Shown here one piece after another: positions 10,901-20,955 of a stretch of DNA of 64,000 nucleotides. A program made the position numbers and the translations under genes. Numbering within the stretch: the first letter of the stretch is position 1; each line of letters starts with the position of its first letter. The DNA is from Mya arenaria. Taxonomy: Eukaryota; Mollusca; Bivalvia; Myida; Myidae. The stretch is from assembly GCF_026914265.1 (NCBI RefSeq), contig NC_069126.1, forward strand, positions 77,999,232-78,063,231, read 5' to 3'. Below the pieces are notes generated by a model. The model did no database searches. It had not been told where the DNA came from and was given only the letters and a program-made list of their open reading frames with translations.

Positions 10901-12134
10901 ATCGGCAATGCAGATGAAAGTATCCAATAAGATCAGTCATACATTTGAGAGAATATACCGATATTATAATGAAATTGAAAACAATGTTATATACATTAAA
11001 TATATTAAGCTAATAGAACAAACATAATATGATCCGAATCGCTCGATTTTGGGCCTTCATACATACATTTGCTTTTGTGGTTTTTTTTCATTATGATATC
11101 CATCGATTTGCATAATTTTGTTATGTGCAACTAAGACCATTCATTTTGTAAATTGACGTCAAACACATGATGTCATGACAAAAATACACGTTGAATTAAC
11201 AAATCAATATTCCAACAAGCTTGTTATTTGAGTTTTTATCCTAACATGGAACAATTATGAAACAATCATAACGAAATGTTTTTCGTTTCATTTTAGTTTT
11301 TTCAAACAAGAGTTTCATTTAAAACAGAAACTATGAATGCAGCCGCGGTATTGCAGTAATCGAATATGCTGCGGTATTGAAGTTATCAAAAAGCCTGCGG
11401 TTTAAGAGAACTCAATAAGCTGCTTTATTTTATTAATAAAATATGAAACATTTAAGATTTGATCCCGGTATCGAAGGATAGGTAGACAAAGTCTTTACAA
11501 CTCAAATTGTCGGTATGCAACAGGTGCTATAAAACACTTTTATATCACTTCATGATTATACTGGAATGTGTCAGCAGTGAAAGTTATCAACATTCAAATA
11601 TTCATGTTTATGGTTTACAGGTTTACTGATCTTTTTGGCGACCTTTTTTTTAAGACAAACGGTACATAAGAAGCATTCTTGAACCTAATGCAGCAAGTAT
11701 TTTGTTTCTTTATTCGTGAATGGAAAAATAAATACTAGCCAAATAACCGAGTTGAAACTACAGGGACAGTCGAGTATGTAACTTAAACTATGTTGTAAAC
11801 TTTGATTAAACAACTCAGTTGAATACTTATTACTTTACATCGTTTCACCGTAGATCTTGAAAGTATTGTCTTTATGATTTGACCGGAGATAAGCAATAGG
11901 TGATTGAGTTTTGTTATGAGGGTAAGAGTTATCCAATTAAAAGAATAACGGTATAGACCATGATTTTGGAGAAAAAAAATGATTCAGTTCTAGCATGCAC
12001 AGAAGTCGGGATACATCTGCTTTCTTTATTTTTCATTATTAAATATATTGAATACACAAATAGTATATAAAACGTAAACAAATACCTTTTGTAAAACTTA
12101 GCGCAAACAAGATTAACAAATAAAGTAAATCCAT
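7619..12134 (-). CDS. Secreted multi-immunoglobulin-domain protein, six exons
   Basis: A six-exon gene that joins to 520 residues. Exon 1 gives the signal peptide MDLLYLLILFALSFTK. Exons 2-6 each carry one Ig-like domain, a one-domain-per-exon layout with every intron in phase 1, as is usual for Ig-superfamily genes. All GT/AG sites fit and every junction stays in frame. Domains 3-5 keep a B-strand-like Cys and an F-strand Cys. Domains 1 and 2 have lost or moved some canonical Cys or Trp. Domain 5 has LQW and SVTKEDLGKVLICNAV. No transmembrane segment or GPI signal is seen before the stop at 7619, so the product is probably secreted. A missed 3' exon is possible, since a GT lies inside the last exon. 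Recognition or adhesion is the likely role. I infer an immune function only from the family. Confidence 0.8.
8567..8863 (-). CDS. Multi-Ig gene exon 5: Ig-like domain 4
   Basis: The acceptor is CTCCAG|TTAAGCC and the donor GACT|GTAAAT. Joining to exon 6 gives Tyr-Pro-Pro across the junction. The motif GEPAGITCSS marks the B strand and EVICFQ the F strand. Two Asn-x-Ser/Thr sites (NVTANIS) suggest an extracellular location. Confidence 0.75.
9115..9402 (-). CDS. Multi-Ig gene exon 4: Ig-like domain 3
   Basis: The acceptor is CATCAG|GTAAGCC and the donor GCAG|GTTGAG, both phase 1. Cys residues occur in ECDDC, IYCHTTGG and VVTCSVFNAA. The last two sit at the B and F strand positions. The core Trp is not obvious. 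Confidence 0.75.
9673..9981 (-). CDS. Multi-Ig gene exon 3: Ig-like domain 2 (V-type)
   Basis: The acceptor is ATTTCAG|GTTGCG and the donor CATTG|GTAAAT, both phase 1. The domain contains QWYN (core Trp), FVLTIHNVNRWTSGNYSVRC (E-F strands with a Y-x-C-like motif) and GRF. The usual B-strand Cys position reads GGYVELGY, so the canonical disulphide may be rearranged. Confidence 0.75.
10053..10376. mobile_element. MITE with TTTAAAGCTGCACTCTCA-type ends
   Basis: This element lies inside intron 2 of the multi-Ig gene. Its left end reads TTTAAAGCTGCACTCTCAT, and the right end is the inverse of TTTAAGCTACACTCTCACAG. Related copies are at 39688-40057 and, in part, at 17758. It is about 320 bp with no coding capacity. 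AAAGCTGCACTCTCACAG-type ends are familiar from bivalve genomes (from memory, not searched). Confidence 0.8.
10575..10862 (-). CDS. Multi-Ig gene exon 2: Ig-like domain 1
   Basis: The acceptor is TTGTTGTAG|AAAGTG and the donor AGAG|GTAATG, phase 1 to phase 1. The 96-residue domain has two outer Cys residues (TACGNL and HNKCSS), an N-glycosylation motif (RNVT) and the strand-like segment RSVYLIVLNTYVG. It is a divergent Ig-like fold. Assignment rests on exon layout and context more than on canonical residues. Confidence 0.65.
12086..12134 (-). CDS. Multi-Ig gene exon 1: start and signal peptide
   Basis: The ATG at 12134 begins a short hydrophobic leader. The donor reads AAAAG|GTATTTG and leaves one base (phase 1), which joins exon 2 to give Glu. 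A 1.2-kb intron follows. Confidence 0.75.
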
Positions 12135-12139
12135 TCCGA

Positions 12140-12789
12140 ACACTTCTCTACCATCATAATAACCTATTAACTATGTATTTAATATGTGTAAATACAATTA
12201 AAATGAAAGCATTACTAAATGTTGTAATTCGAGAACTATATAAAACATCATGCCTTAAGTGTGATATCAATGACTAACGGAAGTTTGTTTAATTACTACT
12301 GATTGTAACCATACAAAATTATACAGTGAAAACACTTAAAGGACATTTTTTTCTCAAGAGCTATATTCTTTTCACAATGTTAGGGATCAAAGCTTTTCCT
12401 TTGTCCGCGATTGTCGTTTTGCAACTATACTTCCTTGAAAAACAATTATCACAGAGTTAATGTTTCTAACAATGTTCACACAAGTAATGTTACTTACAAT
12501 GTTCACACAAGTAATGTTACTTACAATGTCACACATAGCTAACTAAGTATGTATTGAACAACGACTTGTTGGGCAATGAAGTTTACTGTATGGCATATTG
12601 ACATAAATACTTATCACGATTACTATTTTTTATTGTTAAAATATATGACTTCTTAAACGTAACTTAATGACATGTGTTTTATGTATTAACTATGAGATTA
12701 TTTTTTACCGTTAACACTTAATTAATTTGAACAGCAGTATGCACTTTTTGGAGCATCTTTTTTCTTTTTATTAGTTATCCGGAAGTTTA
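12140..12789. other. Intergenic, with three units of a 27-bp repeat
   Basis: The region lies upstream of the multi-Ig start. Around 12466-12535 there are about three units of AATGTTNCTTACAATGTTCACACAAGT-like sequence, matching the larger array at 14585-15070. Otherwise nothing is recognised. Confidence 0.6.
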
Positions 12790-14577
12790 TTCTTTATCAT
12801 ACCAGTATCTATGTGCGATCTGGTAAGCTTTATTGTTTTGTTTTCATGCATTGGCTGTAATAGTATTGTTTTGTTTTCATGCTTGATTTACTGCCCGTGT
12901 TCGTGCATTATGCTTCCGCCACACTGTATGTATTCGTATTGGTTCCTGTTAGCAATGTTAGTCCTCATTTCAGGCGATATTTACCCAAACCCCGGCCCGT
13001 CCGAAAGTAATGTATCTGCAAAATCATCTTCTTCATCATATGATCATAGTCTTAATAATGGGTTAAGCAGTATGCACTTAAATATCCAAAGTCTTAAACC
13101 TAAAATTGACATTCTTGAGGTAGATGCCCAAACATATGATGTATTGATTGTTGCGATCGTGTCGGTAGAATTGGGTGCGGTGTAGCCATATTCATTAGAC
13201 AAGGAATCCATGCTTTGATTTGACAAGACCTGGGCATAAATGGTCTAGAAGCTCTATGGCTTAAACTAAAAGTCAATAATCGTCAATTTCTTGTTGGTGG
13301 TTTTAACAGACCACCAGATGCTAACAATAACAATTGGCTTCTGCTCAAGCAGAATATAGACCAGGCTTTTAACGAAAATTGTACAAACATCGTAGTAGCC
13401 GGTGACTTTAATATAGATGTACAATTGTCCGTCTCAAACAAAATATCTCGGCTTATAATGTCATATAACGCTCACCAATTGATTGACTCACCAACCCACT
13501 TCACCGAAAGGTCATGCTCAATTATTGATCTTATATTTGTAAAAACACCAATTGATATTAGTACAAGTTTTGTTGCTGACCCATTTATAGTTTTATACCT
13601 AATCTTACATGATATCATTGTCCTGTTGTTTGTGTTTTAAAATTCGACAAACCTATAGTGACCTGTTATAAACGTCGTGTTTGGTTATATGATAATTGTA
13701 ATTATGATGACTACAGTGACAAATTGGCGATGAAGGACTGGAATTTTATACACAATGATGATTTTGACTATGTTGCCGATGAAGTTGCTAAACCCATTTT
13801 ATCGTGTGCTTCAGAGACTGTCCCAAATAAAATAGCAACAATTAGGCCACACGATATTCCATGCTACAGTCCGAGATTGGAACTCCATTCCAATAGCAAC
13901 AAGACACTCGGAAACAGTCCAATCTTTTAAAAACAAACTTCAAACACACTCGAAAAAACCATCTCCACTTTACATATCGGTTCGCGCCGCAACCAAATCA
14001 TGCATTATCGTCTAAGACTTGGGTGTAGTTCGCTTAACCATGATCTTCACAGAAAAAATGTCATTGACTCCCCTTTATGTACGTGCACCGCAATTGAAGA
14101 TGCGTCCCATTTCCTCATGATATGCCCTTTTTACTCCACCCAGAGACAGCGATGTTTCAATGACCTTCCTTGTGCACCAACTATTCATAATTTACTTTTT
14201 GGTGACGACCGCTTAACTTTTGAACAAAACAAGGACATATTTCTGTGTGTGCAGAGTTTTATATCAAGTTCAAGGGGATTCGATGCTTGATCGGGTCTGT
14301 TCGGATAGTGTTCGGCGTCGGGGGCAGTATGGCATGCATGAGATGATAAACCTCCTATATAGCAACATGTGTTAGAAATGATAACAGTATATAAGGAAAT
14401 ATGTCACGCATCTTATTTTAAGCATCTTGATCGGATTTGAATATTATATGTTTATTGAATTAAATAACTATTAGAAAAGGAATTTACATAAGTTTTTAGT
14501 AAATTGTTTTCCAATCCTTATTATTTGTATTGCTGTTAAAATACCTTGTATATATTAATTTGAAATAAATACTGTTT
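12790..14577 (+). mobile_element. LINE (CR1/L2-like) with reverse-transcriptase core deleted
   Basis: The 5' part encodes a hydrophobic leader ending SGDIYPNPGPSES, then the endonuclease (MHLNIQSLKPKIDIL at about 13070; VVAGDFN near 13395; a C-terminal FTERSCSIIDLIF-type motif near 13500). At about 13866 the linker (TIRPHDIPCY) jumps directly to the post-RT tail (WNSIPIATRHSETVQSFKNK near 13878) and the C-terminal zinc-knuckle region (CSSLNHDLHRKNVIDSPLC to about 14280). The central reverse transcriptase is therefore missing. Several stops and frameshifts also interrupt it. The 3' end lies near AATAAATACTG at 14565. It is non-functional in cis. Confidence 0.85.
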
Positions 14578-14584
14578 TAACTAA

Positions 14585-15070
14585 TATTCACACAGGTAAT
14601 GTTTCTTACAATGTCCACACAGGTAACGTTTCTTACACTGATCCCATAGTATATGTTTCTAACAATGTTCACACAAGTAATGTTTCTTACAATGTTCACA
14701 CAGGTAAGGTGTCTGACAATGTTCACATGGGTAATGCATCTTACAATGTTCACATATTAAATGTTTCTTATAATGTTCACACAGATAATGTTTCTTAAAA
14801 TGTTCACACAGATAATGTTTCTTACAATGTTCACACAGGTAATGTTTCTTACTATGTTCACACAGGTAATGTTTTTTACAATGTTCATACAGTTAATGTT
14901 TCTTACAATATTCAAACAGGTAATGTTTCTTTTGATTGTTCACACAGGTAAGTTTTCTTACAATGTTCACACCGGTACTTTTTCCAACAATGTCACAAAG
15001 TAAATGTTTCTTACATTTTTCACAAAGTTAATTTTTCTTACAATGTCACACAGTAAGGTTTCTAACTTAC
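14585..15070. repeat. 27-bp minisatellite, about 17 units
   Basis: The consensus unit is AATGTTTCTTACAATGTT followed by CACACAGGT. Most units differ by one or two bases and the last few lose length. Because 27 is a multiple of three, a frame stays open through part of it (MFLTMFTQV repeated). Each unit contains CAGGTAAT, which looks like a splice donor. Three related units lie about 2 kb upstream, beyond the LINE. Confidence 0.9.
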
Positions 15071-15543
15071 TACGTGACGGACTGAATCCATAGTCGGACA
15101 GCCCAGGTCTATGCTTTATCATGTAGTGCAAAGACCGTGGATTGAGACGTTCATTGTAATGTTTTCTGTTCGGAAAACCGATTCCGATTTTTCTACACGA
15201 ACGAACCTGAGACACTGACCTCTTTAAACATGTAGATCGGTAAACTTCTGAAAATAATTGAAGTGTCGTTTTATGCTTGACAGGAACTCTAAGCGTGTTT
15301 TTCAAAGAACCTAATTCACTCTTACTCCCCGCAATGACAGTTTTGTACTGACGAATGTCGACATAATAAACGATATGGTGCTGTAGTCTGGTCGATTTTA
15401 GTTAGCCCAACTCTTAATATGTTCAATCTCAAGTATAGATATACCATGACCTACATTATACATCTTCGTAACTCATCTTATCACAACTAACATTTACATT
15501 AGAAACTCAAATCATATACAGTTTACACAATTATCGGATCAGC
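15071..15543. other. Upstream region of the C1q gene
   Basis: No gene is seen. This is the presumed promoter and 5' UTR side of the C1q-domain gene. No confident TATA box or initiator was identified; CATATACAG lies about 25-30 bases before the ATG. A 112-codon frame on the minus strand overlaps the minisatellite and has no recognisable features. Confidence 0.4.
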
Positions 15544-15784
15544 ATGTATTTATTTCGCTGTATTTTAATTCTAACACTCTTCTTCTATGTGACATGTTTT
15601 GATCAGAAAGACTATCGATTGATTTTAGATCGAATGGCAAAGGTTGAGAGTGAAAACGCTGTATACGGGAAGCTCTTGACACAGTTAAATGAAGAAAATC
15701 AAGAACTTCGTGAACGCGTGACGAAATTGGAAGAAAGACACAGCATCTATTCGAAGCTTCCACCTGATCTAAACAACACTGGAG
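15544..15784 (+). CDS. C1q gene exon 1: signal peptide and coiled coil
   Basis: The ATG at 15544 is the first in frame and gives a strong signal peptide. The donor reads CTGGAG|GTTGTA and leaves one base. Reading on into the intron soon meets a stop. Confidence 0.85.
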
Positions 15785-16836
15785 GTTGTATTAATCATTA
15801 ATAATTTCATCATCACGTTCACAGCGCATTTCGGTTCGCCTACTAGATTTTTTTTCTGTAGTTTTTCATAAATATTGTACAGTTATATTTCAAAGAAGAC
15901 GGTATTTAGTAAACAACCGTAAGCTTATGTTTCATCTGAAGACCCTGTAAATATGATATTAACATTCACAAATTCTTTTCATTAACCAAAACGTGTTATG
16001 ACCGCAACTTCATTTAACAATGGTATCCAGAGCATAATTGTTTGAAGTTTGGTCTTTAGTTGTCCAATCTGGTGATCGTTTAGCCTCATTTTCATTTAAT
16101 AACTAGTTGACCATTAAAATGAATGGATCTTTATGTGAATTTAATGGAAGAAATGTAATTTTCAAAAACCTTCTTCCCCTTTCATTATGAACTATGAAAT
16201 AACAGAATAGGCACATATTTTTTTTTAATTTTTACGTACACCATTCTACTTTAAGATTGAATTATATAGTTCAGAAGCATTTCTTTATATCGCGAACAAC
16301 TTTGGCTGAGAGGCTTCGATTATTGTTGCACAATGCACAGCTCATGAAAGCATCACAAGAATGTGACATTTACTCTTATTGCAGGAAACCAGAGGTTAAA
16401 AAGGCAAGAACTTCCCTACGGCACCGTGGCGTTTTATGCCGCGTTATCAAGGACAGTCGCTAACCTCGGGGTTAATCAGAACATCGTCTTTGACCATGTG
16501 ATCCTAAACGAGGGCAATGGCTACAGCGGTCACGCTGGAGACTTCAGAGCGCCGGTTTCCGGAATCTACGCGTTTTCCGTGTCCCTTCAAAGTTACTACG
16601 GTCATTCAACACATTACACGATTATGCAAGGGACCACGTTAGTAGGAAAACTGTACGTCGACGGCCACGCGGCGGGAATGGAAAATTCTGGGATGAGTTT
16701 TGTCCTTAAACTTCAGAAGAACGAGGATGTGTCAGTGAAAAACGCCGACTTGGGTGAAAATCTTCACGGCGACCACTACACCTCGTTCAGTGGGTTTCTG
16801 GTGGCAGAAATAGAGGACAGCCCTGTTGTGGGTTAA
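15544..16836 (+). CDS. Secreted C1q-domain-containing protein, two exons
   Basis: The two exons join to 230 residues. Exon 1 gives a signal peptide (MYLFRCILILTLFFYVTCF), then a helical heptad-like stretch (AKVESENAVYGKLLTQLNEENQELRERVTKLEERH region, about residues 30-68) likely to be a trimerising coiled coil. Exon 2 is a globular C1q domain: VAFYAALS at its start, IVFDHVILNEGNGY, FRAPVSGIYAFSVSLQ, GMSFVLKLQKNEDVSVK and FSGFLVAEI at its end. There is no collagen region, the usual layout of bivalve C1q proteins. Such proteins act as secreted recognition lectins binding sugars or microbial surfaces. That role is known for the family and inferred here. The intron is about 600 bp, phase 1. Confidence 0.92.
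16385..16836 (+). CDS. C1q gene exon 2: C1q domain
   Basis: The acceptor is CTCTTATTGCAG|GAAACC. With the single base from exon 1 it restores Gly-Asn-Gln. The exon is clearly richer in GC than its surroundings, as expected for conserved coding sequence. It ends VVG-stop. Confidence 0.92.
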
Positions 16837-16858
16837 AATGTAATTGCATACGTTGTTA

Positions 16859-16864
16859 AATAAA
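16859..16864 (+). terminator. Polyadenylation signal of the C1q gene
   Basis: AATAAA lies 22 bases after the stop codon, close enough to give a very short 3' UTR. Confidence 0.65.
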
Positions 16865-16869
16865 GGTGT

Positions 16870-17757
16870 ACGGTTATCTTTTTATCTTTCAAACGTTTTA
16901 AAATCAATTATCTCTGTTTCTTCAAATAGTCGTGTTGTGTTCATAAGAATTATTTTCCTGTAAAGAAATACATTTTGGAAAAAATGATCACCCTGCCATA
17001 CTTCTGACCAATATGATAGATTGATATACATTGAAATATAAATTAGCTTAAATCACTGCATATCGTCTGTATATCATCGTTAGCATAAAGAAACTTTGCG
17101 AGCATATCCACTTTTTAACCTGTTTGATAACGATTCAGGTCAGTGTAGACACTCGCTAGTTCGGTAGTTATCTAGCATTCGATAAAGGCTGGTCATGAAA
17201 TGTAACTGTACAAATGGTGAATTTGTCTTTTTTGTCTCTACTAGTAGACAAGTAGTTATCGGACAGTGAAAGTTCTCAAACAATCGTATTTTTCCATTGT
17301 ATTAACAGAAATATATCAAATGCCTGTTGGAAATCAATAACTGAAGTATTTGATAATGCAACATGTCCTACGTTTCTGAATCCTAATGGTCAAGAGGAAG
17401 CGAAACAAGACGATAATGTTGTATTTTTAAAAAAAATAACCAAGACTTATGGTTACAAAGACGTATGTAGAAAACAACTTTCAGATATTTACAACAATAA
17501 ATTGGGAACTACAGGGACAAGAACAGTGGCCCAAACTTTAACTTATAGAGGCACACACTTAAAGGTCAAATAGACACTCATCGAGATACACATAACGTTA
17601 CTGTACAACATACAAAGATGTATGTCTATGTATTAACATATCGTTATCAATTGATTTTGGGGTTACCGCCTTCGATACATGTATATAATTGCCAATATTT
17701 GAGCTGTTGGTACAACTTTACTACTTATTACTGCCTGTGTGTAACAATATTTCATAC
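16870..17757. other. No recognisable gene
   Basis: AT-rich sequence downstream of the C1q gene. No domain, RNA gene or repeat end was recognised. Confidence 0.5.
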
Positions 17758-17926
17758 TTAAAGCTACACTCTCACGTTGAATGGTTATGGTTATTATTGT
17801 ATCTTCATTCGTTTTGTTTCGAACAAGTGTCTGTACATTGATCTCTGTCTTCGACTTACCCATCAACTGATTTTCGCTCTTTTTTCTGGGCGGCCAGCCA
17901 TTATAGTGAGGGTCTTTTTGGAAATA
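17758..17926. mobile_element. Partial MITE, TTAAAGCTACACTCTCAC end
   Basis: It starts like the MITEs at 10053 and 39688 and keeps the GTTTTGTTTCGAAC internal stretch, then stops where the long repeat at 17927 begins. No matching right end is seen. Either it was truncated by that element, or it forms that element's outermost end. Confidence 0.5.
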
Positions 17927-18370
17927 ATTGCACTATTAATTCTAGAATTTAGCTGCTTTGCATGGTGATGGTATGAGGTATTGCGAATATTTTTCAAGCC
18001 AGACCCCAAGCAACAGATCAAGGGGTCCCCCAAAATCCAAGATGGCCGCCAAGATGGCCGCCATCTATAGTTAATTAGATAGATAAGCTTATTTCTAGGT
18101 AAGTATCAGCTATACACAAATCCAATAAACAGTAATCTGTTGTTAGTAGAAGTAGGCTTTAGAATAAAACGCTTAAGGACAATTCAAGGTCAGGGTCAAG
18201 GTCATATTAAGGTCAATCAATAAAAAATTCGAAAAATATACGATATAACATAATAAATCGAAGTATGTTAATGTCAAAATGTTGTACTTTAAGTTTGTTT
18301 TGCATAATATATTACAAACTATGTTTTTGCTGTAAACAATGTTTATAAATAATCTATATATATACTTATA
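17927..18370. repeat. Long repeat R1, putative end of the PIN-like transposon
   Basis: It is a diverged copy, in the same orientation, of 23446-23855. Both begin ATTGCACTATTAATTCTAG, share CAAGCCAGACCCCAAGC and AAGATGGCCGCCAAGATGG, then GGTCAAGGTCA-type sequence and AACAATGTTTATA. R1 lies about 350 bases beyond the stop of the minus-strand PIN-like frame. When the two coding halves are put in one orientation, R1 and R2 become inverted end repeats. Confidence 0.7.
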
Positions 18371-18593
18371 TAACTTTATTATTCAGGGAAATATCATAAG
18401 CAATACCATAAGTAGATCGTGCAAAGAAGCCACACTGGTTGCATTTACTACAGAGGACAAGTTTTTATAAATTATGGGTATGGTAAACCAAGCTTACACA
18501 ATAAAGACATAATATGATACACAAAGTTATGCAATAGCTACACTATAGTTTACTGTAAAACTCTACTTGTGAAATTACACATTTAAAATAAAT

Positions 18594-19604
18594 TTACAGT
18601 CTATCACAAAGCCCAATGCATTTACACAAGGCTGTACATGGAAGATTAGCCTTCACACATTTGCATCGCCCACGACAGCCCTTGTCCCTGTCACATCCAC
18701 ACTTCAGAAGCTCCATACATGACTTTGCTGCTGGTGTTAACCACACTGGTTGCCATGTTGAATTGGGGTCTTCTTCCTTTGTCCAACCATGCGAAGCTGG
18801 GGAAGGTAGTGTAGGCGATGGACTTAGGGATTGTCCCCAACAGAAGCCGGCCTGGTATACCGCCCGTTGTGTATGTTGGTACAGGGCATCAGATGTGGGT
18901 GGTATCAAATCGATGGAGCGAGCTTTCTGTGTGAAGAGTTCTTGACGGGCACTATTAGTTGTTTCACATATACTTGATCTGTCATACATGAGAACTACAA
19001 ATCGTTCAATTATCGGCATACACACATTGATTTGCTCATCATCGGGGGTGCTGCTTAACACTTTAAATGCCTGAATTGCATCAGGAATTGACAATAATGT
19101 GTTCCATGCTGTCCGCTTCCCTTTGCCACCAAATGCAGACACCTGGTCACAACCAGTAAAAGCATGGAATGCTGGAAGAGCTTGGGCCATTTCTTCTCCA
19201 ATATTTAATACCATAGTATGAATTGGTATATATCTCAGGGATTTTCCAACACCAAATTCAACCCATAACTCATCCAATTCACATTTGCTGAACATTCTTG
19301 CAGCTATGACGACAACATCAGTGTCAACTGTTTTAATCATTGCCTTGCTCATTTCAGACTTGCCAACATGAGCAGCATGAAGTAGCAGCCAGGTATCTGC
19401 CTCTTCATGTGTGCATGGTGCTATGAGATGTTTATTTGGTATTGTTGTTCCGACAACGTCATCTCTATGTGTGGAAAGGACACATTTTTCACACAAAACA
19501 GGCATGTGGCTGCATTCAGTTGCAAGAAATTCGAATAACTCATTCTTGTTATCGTCATTTCTTAGGAATGCTTTCCAATTTGTTGGAATCATTGTTTCGG
19601 CCAA
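18594..19604 (-). CDS. XPG/PIN-like domain plus CXC cysteine tail, open frame
   Basis: 336 open codons. Residues about 65-105 carry HEEADTWLLLHA and KTVDTDVVVIAARM. Residues about 150-165 carry AFHAFTGCDQVSAFGGKGK. The spacing of acidic EAD, DTD and GCD motifs followed by a Gly-Lys-rich turn parallels the XPG-I region and H3TH turn of FEN1/XPG nucleases, so a nuclease-like fold is a reasonable inference. The tail CGCDRDKGCRGRCKCVKANL to CKCIGLC is a CXC/TSO1-like cysteine cluster, probably DNA-binding. The first Met is internal to the family alignment; homologous sequence (GARQNRGLGARRRVL) continues upstream past a stop. It is part of a mobile element rather than a host gene. Confidence 0.75.
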   Translation of the reverse strand: MAETMIPTNWKAFLRNDDNKNELFEFLATECSHMPVLCEKCVLSTHRDDVVGTTIPNKHLIAPCTHEEADTWLLLHAAHVGKSEMSKAMIKTVDTDVVVIAARMFSKCELDELWVEFGVGKSLRYIPIHTMVLNIGEEMAQALPAFHAFTGCDQVSAFGGKGKRTAWNTLLSIPDAIQAFKVLSSTPDDEQINVCMPIIERFVVLMYDRSSICETTNSARQELFTQKARSIDLIPPTSDALYQHTQRAVYQAGFCWGQSLSPSPTLPSPASHGWTKEEDPNSTWQPVWLTPAAKSCMELLKCGCDRDKGCRGRCKCVKANLPCTALCKCIGLCDRL

Positions 19605-20955
19605 TACCCTTCTACGAGCACCAAGTCCTCGGTTTTGTCTTGCCCCTTATTTCAAACTGTTTGAAATGTATCTGTCCCAGATAATATCAACTCTACATGT
19701 ATTTGTTAATTGCCTTTGGATGTAAGGCAAGAACACATTAGCAGCATATTCCTGAAATGTGTTGCATTTCTGTGGTTTTAACATATGGGTGTTTTCAAAA
19801 AAAATGCAGCCTTTCCTTTAATCAATGTTTTAGTGAGATATATAGCAAATATATGCAGATAGTGTGTACTATTATGTGGAGTGCTTGTTTGCCTATAATT
19901 GTGCCAAATTTTAGAGATGTAGCATTATTTGTTAAAAAGTTACAGTGAAATATGTAGTCAAAAATGTCACAAGTGTAACGCTTTTTGTGTAACATTTTTA
20001 AATTACCCTTTGTGTAATTTGTTAATTAAAGTTCAAAACTTTTTTGTATTAAAAAATGACTCAATGTAACTGAAAATTTGCTATAACCACTTCAAACAGT
20101 TTTATACTTTCACTTATAATTCTTACTAGTTAAATTCATAACTAGCATGTTTTAATTCACACCTGTTGAATTTTCAATCATTCAGAATATCAGAGTTCTC
20201 AAAGTACTGGAGCTGACTTGAAAAGTTATAAGGCACTATATAAAGAGACTATTTTTCTGATGAATAACAATCTGTTGGCTTTGTAAAACAACTAGCATAT
20301 TAACTCAAAACAAAGAGATTTTGTATCTAGTCTAGATTAAATAACATAACATAGGAATGTCACAAGTGTAACATTATGTATTTAAAACATCATCATTTTT
20401 CCCATTCATATTTAACAATGCATTTTTTTTCTTTTTTTCACTTCCAGGAAGTCCAAAAACAACATGTATAGAAAAAATGATCAAGTGGGGAAGTGAATGA
20501 CTTCACTACCTTATCATAACTGATGTCACAAGTGTAACGCATTTTGAGCATGTGGCATATTTTTAGACATCCATAACTCCATTACTCTTCGTTGTGTTAA
20601 GTTAACATGCAGGAACATTAAAATATATTTTAGGTATAGCATAGCCAAGTTTTGAGTGAGTACCATTTAAAATATTACATGACAATTTGTTTTTGTAGAA
20701 ATGCAGAAATGCAGAAGGGAACATTTTCTTTTTAAAACTATTTAGTCAAAATTTTTTATAACTAAATTTAATAATTGATAATTTACATGCTCAGAAATAA
20801 AGAAAATATGAAATAAATATGATTATAGAATTTAATTATTTAAGTTTTGCAAAATGCCATGAAACGTTACACTTGTGACATAATATTCATCTTTTGACTT
20901 TTATGAATAATACTTTTGATTTAAACAGGTAAAAAGTAAAGAATAACAATTAAAC

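Noticed and set aside
14761-15003. 80-codon frame of MFTQVMFLT repeats
   Set aside because: Arises from the 27-bp minisatellite.
18616-18945. 109-codon plus-strand frame
   Set aside because: Antisense shadow of the XPG/PIN-like frame.
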